From the NCBI RefSeq assembly GCF_001426745.1, contig NZ_LMFI01000011.1, positions 1 to 64,000 on the forward strand: 64,000 nt of DNA. The letters are read 5' to 3'. The stretch's first letter is position 1. Each line of letters begins with the position of its first letter. A program made the position numbers and the translations under genes. Origin of the DNA: Nocardioides sp. Root140. GTDB taxonomy: Bacteria > Actinomycetota > Actinomycetes > Propionibacteriales > Nocardioidaceae. Positions 16,653 to 23,653 of this stretch are shown one piece after another. The notes below the pieces were generated by a model, which was not told the DNA's origin, searched no databases, and was given only the letters and a program-made list of their open reading frames with translations.

Positions 16653-17438
16653 TCACTGCACGAGGCCGACGGTGAGGGCGGTCGCGATCAGCGCTGCCCC
16701 GACCACGATCGTGTAGATGACGGCGATCACCATCAGCTTCGGAGCCCCCGTCCTCAACGCGATCCGGAGCGGGAAGCTCGTCGTACCGTCCTTGTTGTCG
16801 TCGACCAGGCCGGGCAGGGAGACGAGCAGGTGGACGCCGATGCCGAGCAGTGCGGCGCACACGGTGAGGGCCAGGGTCGGCGGACCACCCGCGCCGTCGC
16901 CACCCCAGCCGCCGTACGACAGGAACGCGGGGAACAGGCCGAACGTGGCCATCCAGGGCAGGTAGGAGAACTGGCTGCGACGCAGCAGCCCGGCGTTGGT
17001 GAGCATGGCGATCAGCAGTATGCCCAGCCAGGTCAGGCCGGACGTGAGGCCGTGGGAGATCGCCAGCGGGATCACCAGCAGTGCCGCGACGGCGATCGAG
17101 AAGACCACCGTGCCCTTCTCGAGGTAGCCCGCGGCGACGGGCTTTCCCTCGCGGGCGTGGGACTTGTCGCGGTCGGCGTCGACGAGGTCGTTGTGCCAGC
17201 CGAGCAGCACCTGTCCGACGAGTGCGGTGGCCAGCACCAGGCCGACCTCGCGCGTGGGGCGGCCGGCCAGGGCGGCAGCGACCGTGAGGCCGAGCGTGAC
17301 CAGCACTGCCTGCCGCGGGTGGCTGGCCCGGAACAACGCGACGGGCAGGCTCCGACCGAGCTCGAAGACCGCGCCCGGTGTGCCGTCGGCGCGCGACGAA
17401 CGGACGCGTCGTGCGGGCTTGTAGTTCTTGGCAGACAT
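16653..17438 (-). CDS. UbiA-family prenyltransferase-like membrane protein
   Basis: A 261-residue polytopic protein with about seven to eight membrane segments. The first aspartate-rich motif is clear: NDLVDADRDKSH at residues 83-94, the Mg2+/prenyl diphosphate-binding signature of the UbiA family. A second motif is suggested by LVDDNKDGTTSFP. UbiA enzymes attach prenyl chains to aromatic acceptors in quinone, heme or lipid synthesis; neighbours do not show which. The ATG at 17438 was selected; the frame extends upstream without support. Divergent from carD. Confidence 0.82.
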   Translation of the reverse strand: MSAKNYKPARRVRSSRADGTPGAVFELGRSLPVALFRASHPRQAVLVTLGLTVAAALAGRPTREVGLVLATALVGQVLLGWHNDLVDADRDKSHAREGKPVAAGYLEKGTVVFSIAVAALLVIPLAISHGLTSGLTWLGILLIAMLTNAGLLRRSQFSYLPWMATFGLFPAFLSYGGWGGDGAGGPPTLALTVCAALLGIGVHLLVSLPGLVDDNKDGTTSFPLRIALRTGAPKLMVIAVIYTIVVGAALIATALTVGLVQ

Positions 17439-17616
17439 AGGCCGAAGTATTGACCAAGGGGCCCGTGATTGCAGGGATTCGACGCGCCAGTGCGGTACGG
17501 CGGCGGCGCCCGATCGAGGCCTCGAGAACACTTGCCCACCACAGGCAATGCGGTTCTGTCAAGCCCGGATTGGGCACCTGACCTGCGCAAACGTGGAAAG
17601 GGGTGTCTAGAACTCG

Positions 17617-17625
17617 TGTTAGACT
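17617..17625 (+). promoter_or_regulatory. extended -10 promoter of carD
   Basis: TGTTAGACT, an extended -10 box, lies 27 bases before the carD ATG, with AGGAAGGGG as a ribosome binding site in between. No clear -35 box. Confidence 0.45.
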
Positions 17626-17652
17626 GGTCACCTAGGAAGGGGTACTTGGCAC

Positions 17653-18138
17653 ATGACATTTACCGTCGGCGAAACGGTTGTTTACCCAAATCACGGAGCG
17701 GCTGTCATCGAGGACATCGAGACGCGCACCATCAAGGGAGAAGACAGGGAATACCTGGTTCTCCGCATCGTCGCACAGCAGGACCTTGTCGTTCGGGTTC
17801 CTGCCTGCAACCTCGACCTGGTCGGGGTTCGTGACGTCGTGGACAAGGAGGGCCTCGACCGCGTGTTCGACGTCCTTCGTGCCGCGCACGTCGAGGAGCC
17901 GACGAACTGGTCGCGTCGCTACAAGGCGAACCTCGAGAAGCTGCACTCGGGTGATGTGATGAAGGTTGCCGAGGTCGTTCGCGACCTGTGGCGCCGTGAG
18001 CGTGACCGCGGCCTGTCCGCCGGTGAGAAGCGGATGCTGGCGAAGGCACGCCAGATCCTCGTCTCCGAGCTGGCCCTGGCCGAGCACACCAACGAAGACA
18101 AGGCAGAGGCGATCCTCGACGAGGTCCTCGCTTCCTGA
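17653..18138 (+). CDS. carD: CarD-family RNA polymerase-binding regulator
   Basis: A 161-residue protein. The N-terminal RNA polymerase-interacting domain begins FTVGETVVYPNHGAAVIEDI, and the C-terminal helical DNA-binding domain includes NWSRRYKANLEKL, VVRDLWRRERDRGLS and EKRMLAKARQIL. The Trp in NWSRR corresponds to the residue that wedges the upstream fork of the promoter bubble. CarD stabilises open complexes at housekeeping and rRNA promoters in actinobacteria. The gene has its own promoter and terminator and is monocistronic. Confidence 0.95.
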   Translation: MTFTVGETVVYPNHGAAVIEDIETRTIKGEDREYLVLRIVAQQDLVVRVPACNLDLVGVRDVVDKEGLDRVFDVLRAAHVEEPTNWSRRYKANLEKLHSGDVMKVAEVVRDLWRRERDRGLSAGEKRMLAKARQILVSELALAEHTNEDKAEAILDEVLAS

Positions 18139-18154
18139 TCCCTGTTTCACGCAA

Positions 18155-18185
18155 GAGCCCCACGGTCCCCAGGGCCGTGGGGCTC
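18155..18185 (+). terminator. carD terminator hairpin
   Basis: Perfect 11-base arms GAGCCCCACGG and CCGTGGGGCTC around a 9-base loop, 17 bases after the carD stop. Confidence 0.8.
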
Positions 18186-18198
18186 TCGTCATTCCATC

Positions 18199-18307
18199 GA
18201 CCCGTCGTGAGTTGCGGTTGACCTGTCGTGAACTGCGGTTGACCTGTCGTGAACTGCGACCAGGGATGGAAACTGGCGACGGGTCGATCGGAACTGGCGA
18301 CGGGTCG
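18199..18307 (+). repeat. 21-nt tandem/inverted array, copy 2
   Basis: Three direct 21-base units (from 18199, 18220 and 18241; starts GACCCGTCG or GACCTGTCG) are followed by a 9-base loop and two inverted units with core AACTGGCGACGGGTCG, 21 bases apart. Same family as 5747-5940 and 23481-23558. It lies just downstream of the carD terminator, so a terminator role alone would be redundant here. Confidence 0.9.
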
Positions 18308-18349
18308 GCGGACGCTTGTCCAGTGGCCGTGAGGTGGTGAGGACAAGTT

Positions 18350-18402
18350 GACACCTGCGTGAAACAAACCGTTCCCGGCCCGAAATCTGCACTGCCTAGG
18401 TT
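18350..18402 (+). promoter_or_regulatory. narK operator candidate and -10 box
   Basis: GACAC-N6-GAAACAAA (18350-18368) resembles a GlnR-type site with one mismatch. GAAACAAA starts exactly 73 bases before the narK start. A -10 box TAGGTT lies at 18397-18402. The same octamer lies at the same distance upstream of nirB, inside a partly conserved 16-base stretch (TGC-two variable-GAAACAAA-variable-CG). Confidence 0.5.
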
Positions 18403-18433
18403 CCTCGACATCCGCACACTCGAGGAGTCGATC

Positions 18434-19936
18434 GTGACCACCACCGCACCCCTGCCCTCCCGGCCCGCGCCGTCCGCCATGAAGGGCGGCACCTGGATCG
18501 AGGACTGGCGCCCCGAGGAGCCCGAGTTCTGGGAGAACGGCGGCGCCAAGGTCGCCCGCCGCAACCTGATCTGGTCGATCTTCTCCGAGCACCTCGGCTT
18601 CTCCGTGTGGCTGCTGTGGAGCGTCAGCGCCGCCATGCTGCTCAAGGTCGGCTTCGACTTCACCACGTCGCAGCTGTTCCTGCTGGTCGCCGTACCCAAC
18701 CTGGTCGGGTCGCTGATCCGGTTGCCCTACACCTTCGCGGTGCCCAAGTTCGGCGGGCGCAACTGGACGGTGGTCAGCGCCACGCTGCTGCTGATCCCGA
18801 CCCTGCTGTTCGCGCACTTCGTGCAGCGCCCCGAGACGCCGTACTGGGTCTTCCTGGTGATCGCGGCGACAGCCGGCTTCGGCGGCGGCAACTTCGCCTC
18901 CTCGATGGCGAACATCAACTTCTTCTACCCGGCCAAGCGCAAGGGCACGGCGCTGGGCCTCAACGCGGCCGGCGGCAACCTCGGCGTCGCGGTGATCCAG
19001 TTCTTCCTGCCGATCGTGGTCGGTGGCGCGGGTGCCTTCGGCCTGGTCAAGGCGAGCGAGAGCGGCCTGGCCCTGCAGCGTGCCGGCTACCTGTACGCCG
19101 CACTCGCGGTGCTGGGTGCGGTCTGCGCCTGGTTCTTCATGAACAACCTGGCCGCCGCCCGCTCCAAGCCGCGCGAGCAGCTGGCCGTCGTGAAGTACAA
19201 GCACACGTGGGTGATGTCGTTCCTCTACATCGGCACCTTCGGCTCGTTCATCGGCTACTCCGCCGCGATGCCGCTGCTGATCAAGCTCAACTTCTGGGTG
19301 CCCACCGCCGACGGTGCCGGCGCCGGCATCAACTTCGCCTACTACGCCTTCCTCGGCGCACTGGTCGGCTCGGTGGCCCGCCCCTTCGGTGGCTGGCTGG
19401 CCGACAAGTACGGCGGCGCGCGGGTCACCCTCTTCACGTTCGGCGCGATGATCGCCGGCACGCTGGCGGTGCTGTGGACCCTCTCGCAGCTCACCCCGAA
19501 CCCGACCGCGAGCGTGGCGATCGCCGAGGAGAACCAGCAGTGGTTCCCCTGGTTCCTCGGCTTCTTCCTCTTCGTCTTCGCGGCCAGCGGCATCGGCAAC
19601 GGGTCGACGTACCGGATGATCCCGCTGATCTGGGCCCGCCAGGCCCGCACCACCACCGCGGAGGGCACCCCCGAGCAGGCCGACGCACTGGCCCGCGCGA
19701 CCAAGGAGTCGTCGGCCGTGATCGGCATCGCCGGGGCCGTGGGCGCCATCGGCGGCTTCCTGATCCCGATGACGTTCGGTGCCCCGTGGATCGAGGACCC
19801 GGTGTCGGCCGTCAGGGGTGCCTTCCTCGTCTTCACCGCCTTCTACGCCGTGTGTCTGGGCGTGACGTGGTTCTTCTACACCCGACGCGCGTTCCTGGTC
19901 GGCCGGGTGCCGAGCCTGGCCGGCGCCGGAATCTAG
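18434..19936 (+). CDS. narK: nitrate/nitrite transporter, NarK-type MFS
   Basis: A 500-residue major facilitator protein with about twelve membrane segments. It contains the nitrate-signature-like stretches GFGGGNFASSMANINFFYP and GLNAAGGNLGVAVIQFF, and later ASGIGNGSTYRMIPLIW, all typical of NarK/NasA nitrate-nitrite porters. The GTG at 18434 has GAGGAG six bases upstream; an ATG at 18359 lies within the operator and was rejected. It is followed after 7 bases by the nitrate reductase gene, and supplies nitrate to the assimilation pathway. Confidence 0.92.
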   Translation: MTTTAPLPSRPAPSAMKGGTWIEDWRPEEPEFWENGGAKVARRNLIWSIFSEHLGFSVWLLWSVSAAMLLKVGFDFTTSQLFLLVAVPNLVGSLIRLPYTFAVPKFGGRNWTVVSATLLLIPTLLFAHFVQRPETPYWVFLVIAATAGFGGGNFASSMANINFFYPAKRKGTALGLNAAGGNLGVAVIQFFLPIVVGGAGAFGLVKASESGLALQRAGYLYAALAVLGAVCAWFFMNNLAAARSKPREQLAVVKYKHTWVMSFLYIGTFGSFIGYSAAMPLLIKLNFWVPTADGAGAGINFAYYAFLGALVGSVARPFGGWLADKYGGARVTLFTFGAMIAGTLAVLWTLSQLTPNPTASVAIAEENQQWFPWFLGFFLFVFAASGIGNGSTYRMIPLIWARQARTTTAEGTPEQADALARATKESSAVIGIAGAVGAIGGFLIPMTFGAPWIEDPVSAVRGAFLVFTAFYAVCLGVTWFFYTRRAFLVGRVPSLAGAGI

Positions 19937-19943
19937 GACCTGC

Positions 19944-22088
19944 ATGAGCACCGAGACCCACTGTCCCTACTGCTCGCTGCAGTGCGGGATGCGGCTCGCG
20001 CCGGCCGGGGCCTCCGTCGGGGCTTCGACCGGCGCGAAGCCCGCCCCCGCACGGGCCGCCCTCGAGGTCACCGAGTGGCCGGAGTTCCCGGTCAACCAGG
20101 GGGCCCTGTGCCGCAAGGGCTGGACGTCGACCGGGTTGCACAGGCATCGCGAGCGGTTGACCCAGCCACTGGTGCGCTCCGCCGAGACCGGGGAGCTGGC
20201 GCCGGCGTCGTGGGAGGAGGCCCTCGACCTGATCGGCGACCGCCTGCTCGCCGTGCGCGACGCTCACGGGGCCGACGCGATCGGCGTCTTCGGTGGGGGC
20301 GGGCTGACCAACGAGAAGGCCTACCAGCTGGGCAAGTTCGCCAGGGTCGCGATCGGCACCAGCCAGATCGACTACAACGGTCGCTGGTGCATGTCGTCGG
20401 CCGCCTCTGCAGGCACCCGGGCACTGGGTCTCGACCGCGGTCTGCCCTTTCCCCTTGCGGACATCGAGCAGCCCGACGTCGTCGTGCTGGTCGGGTCGAA
20501 CCTGGCCGAGACCATGCCGCCGGCCGCGCGTCACCTCGCCGCACTGCGTGAGCGGGGCGGCAAGGTCGTGGTGATCGACCCCCGCCAGACCTCGACCGCC
20601 GCGCAGGCCGACGTGTTCGTGCAGCCCGTTCCGGGCACCGACCTCGCGCTCGCGCAGGCCGTGCTCCACCAGGTCGTCGCCGACGGCAACGTCGACTCGG
20701 ACTATGTCCAGGCTCGGACGACGGGCTTCTCGTCCGTGCGCGACTCGGTGGCGTCGTGGTGGCCCGAGCGGGCCGAACGCGTGACGGGGGTGCCGGCGTC
20801 GGAGATCCGTTCCCTGGCTGCGCTGCTGGGCTCCGCGGACAAGGTGATGGTGTTGACCGCCCGCGGCGCGGAGCAGCACGCGTCCGGCTCCGACACGGTG
20901 CTGGGCTGGATCAACGTGGCGCTGGCACTGGGCATGTGCGGCAAGGAGTACGCCGGCTACGGCTGCCTCACGGGGCAGGGCAACGGGCAGGGGGGACGCG
21001 AGCACGGGCAGAAGGCCGACCAGCTGCCCGGCTACCGCATGATCGACGACCTGGAGGCTCGCGCGCACGTCGCGTCGGTGTGGGGCATCGACCCCGATTC
21101 CCTGCCTGGCAAGGGGAAATCGGCCTACGAGCTGCTCTCCTCCCTCGGTGAACCGGACGGGGTGAAGGCCCTGTTGGTCTTCGGCTCCAACATCGTGGTC
21201 TCCGCACCCAACGCCTCGTTCGTGTCGCAACGCCTGGACGCCCTCGACCTCCTGGTCGTCGCGGACATCGTGCTCAGCGAGACCGCCGCGCGCGCGGACG
21301 TCGTACTGCCCGTCACGCAGTGGGCGGAGGAGACTGGCACCATGACCAACCTCGAGGGACGCGTCATCCTGCGTCAGCAGGCGATCACGCCGCCGGCCGG
21401 AGTGGTCAGCGACCTGGCCGTCCTGCGTGGGCTGGCGACCAGGCTGGACTCGCCGGTCGACTTCTCCACCGAGCCGGAGGAGATCTTCGCCGAGCTGGGC
21501 CGGGCCTCCGCCGGTGGCAAGGCCGACTACGCCGGGATCACCTACGACCGGATCCGCGACGAGCAGGGCGTGTTCTGGCCCTGCCCCTCACCCGACCACG
21601 CGGGCACACCGCGGATGTTCCTCACGGCCTTCGGCCACCCCGACGGTCGGGCCCGCTTCCACGTCGTCGAGCACCGGGGCGCGGTCGAGCAGCCGGACGC
21701 CGACTATCCGCTGCACCTGACCACCGGGCGGGTGCTCGCGCAGTACCAGTCCGGCGCCCAGACCCGCCGGGTGCGCGACCTGCCCGACACCGGACCCTTC
21801 GTGGAGCTGCACCCGATGCTGGCCCGGCGCCTGTCGGTGTATGACGGAGAGGAGGTCCGGCTGGCCACGCGACGCGGCGTGATGACCGCACCGGCGCGGG
21901 TCGTCGACACGATCCGCCCGGACACCGTCTTCGTGCCGTTCCACTGGGTCGGTGCCAACCTCCTCACCAACGACGCCCTCGACCCCGCCTCGCGGATGCC
22001 CGAGTTCAAGGCCTGCGCCGTGGCGGTGTCGCGCGCCGATCTGATTGCGTCCGGTCGTGACCTGCCCGACGTGGTGGCTGCGTCATGA
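19944..22088 (+). CDS. nasA: assimilatory nitrate reductase, molybdopterin catalytic subunit
   Basis: A 714-residue molybdenum oxidoreductase of the NasA/NarB type. The N-terminal [4Fe-4S] motif uses Cys7, Cys10 and Cys14 (CPYCSLQC) plus Cys56 in GALCRKGW. Bis-MGD-binding blocks follow, such as CMSSAASAGTRALG, VVVLVGSNLAETMPP and TGQGNGQGGREHGQKADQLPG (part). The C-terminal domain has LTTGRVLAQYQSGAQTRR. There is no C-terminal [2Fe-2S] domain; that role is probably filled by the flavoprotein encoded next, which overlaps by ATGA. It reduces nitrate to nitrite in the cytoplasm. No twin-arginine signal, consistent with an assimilatory enzyme. Confidence 0.9.
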   Translation: MSTETHCPYCSLQCGMRLAPAGASVGASTGAKPAPARAALEVTEWPEFPVNQGALCRKGWTSTGLHRHRERLTQPLVRSAETGELAPASWEEALDLIGDRLLAVRDAHGADAIGVFGGGGLTNEKAYQLGKFARVAIGTSQIDYNGRWCMSSAASAGTRALGLDRGLPFPLADIEQPDVVVLVGSNLAETMPPAARHLAALRERGGKVVVIDPRQTSTAAQADVFVQPVPGTDLALAQAVLHQVVADGNVDSDYVQARTTGFSSVRDSVASWWPERAERVTGVPASEIRSLAALLGSADKVMVLTARGAEQHASGSDTVLGWINVALALGMCGKEYAGYGCLTGQGNGQGGREHGQKADQLPGYRMIDDLEARAHVASVWGIDPDSLPGKGKSAYELLSSLGEPDGVKALLVFGSNIVVSAPNASFVSQRLDALDLLVVADIVLSETAARADVVLPVTQWAEETGTMTNLEGRVILRQQAITPPAGVVSDLAVLRGLATRLDSPVDFSTEPEEIFAELGRASAGGKADYAGITYDRIRDEQGVFWPCPSPDHAGTPRMFLTAFGHPDGRARFHVVEHRGAVEQPDADYPLHLTTGRVLAQYQSGAQTRRVRDLPDTGPFVELHPMLARRLSVYDGEEVRLATRRGVMTAPARVVDTIRPDTVFVPFHWVGANLLTNDALDPASRMPEFKACAVAVSRADLIASGRDLPDVVAAS

Positions 22089-23464
22089 GCGAACGGCTCG
22101 TCATCGTCGGCAACGGGATGGCCGCCACCCGGCTGGTCGAGATGCTCGTCGCGCGGCGGTACGACGGACACATCACCGTGATCGGCGAGGAGCCGGTGCC
22201 GGCGTACAACCGGATCCTGCTGTCGGCCGTGCTCGAGGGCACCCACCGCGCCGAGGCCCTGACCATGCGCGACCCGGAGTGGTTCGCCTCGGTGGGGGTC
22301 GACCTGCGCCTGGGCAGCCGGGTGCTGCAGGTCTCGCGCAAGGAGTCCGACGTCATGCTGGTCGACGGGACGACGATCCCCTGGGACCGGCTGGTGCTGG
22401 CGACCGGCGCCATCCCGACGCTGCCACCGATCCGCGGGCTGGTGCAGATGGACGGCCAGCTGCATCCGAAGGTGCACGCGTTCCGCAGCCTTGCCGACTG
22501 CAACGGGCTGCTGTCCGCACTGGCGGAACGTGAGGGACAACGTGCCGTGGTCGTGGGCGGCGGACTGCTCGGGCTCCAGGTCGCGCGCGCCCTCAGCGTG
22601 CGCGGCGTCGCGACCGAGATCGTCGAGGGCACGGAGCACCTGCTCTCGACCCAGCTCGACGAGCGCGGGGGCTCGATTCTCAAGCGTGGGTTGAAGAAAC
22701 TCGGCACGGAGGTCTACACCGGCGCACGCGCCGTACGCCTGACCGACGAAGGTCTGAAGCTCGACAACGGCTACACCCTGGAGACCGATCTGGTCATCCT
22801 CACCGCCGGCGGACGCCCGTCGACGGCACTGGCTCGGCAGGCGGAGCTCTACGTGCGGCGCGGGATCGTGGTCGACGGCCACCTCGCCTCGATCACCGAC
22901 CCACGGGTGCACGCTGTCGGCGACTGCGCCGAATTCGCGGGGAAGGTGACCGGGTTCGTGCCACCTGCCTGGGAGCAGGCCGTCGTCCTCGCTGAGCACC
23001 TCTGTGGCGGCGACGTGGCGTACGACGGATCACGCTCGGTGGCGCGGCTGAGGGCCAGCGACCTGGAGGTCGCCGTGCTCGGGGACCCGGAGCACACCGA
23101 TGGTGAGGTGGTCGAGGTGACCAACCCGATCGCCGGGACGCACCGCAAGCTCGTCGTCCGGGGCGGGGTGATCGTCGCCGCCGCGCTGGTCGGGGACCTG
23201 GCCCGGGTCGGACTCATCACCCAGCTCTACGACCGGCGCACCATCCTGGGCGCGCACGAGCCGGGGGAGCTCCTCTCCGCCGAGCGCGCGACCGCCTCGG
23301 AGGCGACGGAGCTGCCCGACGACGCGGAGGTCTGCGCCTGCGCCGGCGTCAGCGCCGGCCGGATCCGCGGCTGCCGCACGCTCGACGAGGTGCGCGGCTC
23401 GACCCGGGCCACCACCGGCTGCGGCGGCTGCAGCTCCGTCGTCGAGCAGCTGCTCGCCCGCTGA
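22085..23464 (+). CDS. FAD/NAD(P)-dependent nitrate reductase partner with BFD-like [2Fe-2S] domain
   Basis: A 459-residue pyridine-nucleotide-disulfide-type reductase resembling the N-terminal half of NirB. FAD-binding residues RLVIVGNGMAATRLVE come first, and the NAD(P) motif is VVVGGGLLGLQVARAL. A NirB-type small domain follows. The C-terminal ~50 residues have VCACAGVSAGRIRG and TTGCGGC, the four-cysteine BFD/[2Fe-2S] domain. It most likely passes electrons from NAD(P)H to the nitrate reductase encoded upstream, as NasB/NasC does in other bacteria. The start overlaps the nasA stop by 4 bases. Confidence 0.85.
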   Translation: MSERLVIVGNGMAATRLVEMLVARRYDGHITVIGEEPVPAYNRILLSAVLEGTHRAEALTMRDPEWFASVGVDLRLGSRVLQVSRKESDVMLVDGTTIPWDRLVLATGAIPTLPPIRGLVQMDGQLHPKVHAFRSLADCNGLLSALAEREGQRAVVVGGGLLGLQVARALSVRGVATEIVEGTEHLLSTQLDERGGSILKRGLKKLGTEVYTGARAVRLTDEGLKLDNGYTLETDLVILTAGGRPSTALARQAELYVRRGIVVDGHLASITDPRVHAVGDCAEFAGKVTGFVPPAWEQAVVLAEHLCGGDVAYDGSRSVARLRASDLEVAVLGDPEHTDGEVVEVTNPIAGTHRKLVVRGGVIVAAALVGDLARVGLITQLYDRRTILGAHEPGELLSAERATASEATELPDDAEVCACAGVSAGRIRGCRTLDEVRGSTRATTGCGGCSSVVEQLLAR

Positions 23465-23480
23465 CGGACGAGTCCTGATC

Positions 23481-23558
23481 GACCCGTCGTGAGTTTGGAT
23501 CGACCCGTCGTGAGTTTCGAGAACTGGCGACAGGTCAACCGGAACTGGCGACAGGTCG
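23481..23558 (+). repeat. 21-nt tandem/inverted array, copy 3
   Basis: Two direct units (23481 and 23502, beginning GACCCGTCGTGAGTTT) run straight into two inverted units with core ACTGGCGACAGGTC at 21-base spacing. It separates the nitrate reductase unit from the nirB unit, and is the third member of the 21-nt family in this window. Confidence 0.9.
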
Positions 23559-23574
23559 GTGAAGAAGGGTTTTC

Positions 23575-23623
23575 ATGCCCGAAACAAAGCGAAACCCTCC
23601 AGTCAACATGGGCCGCATAACTT
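23575..23623 (+). promoter_or_regulatory. nirB operator candidate and -10 box
   Basis: GAAACAAA (23581-23588) starts exactly 73 bases before the nirB ATG, and a -10 box TAACTT lies at 23618-23623. A second GAAAC follows at 23591. Matches the arrangement before narK to within one base for the -10 box. GlnR and NnaR are the candidate binders. Confidence 0.5.
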
Positions 23624-23653
23624 CCAGTCACAGGTTGTCAGGAAGGACTCCTC

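Noticed and set aside
17732..19951. 739-residue minus-strand reading frame
   Set aside because: Antisense to carD and narK, both clear genes; no recognisable motif.
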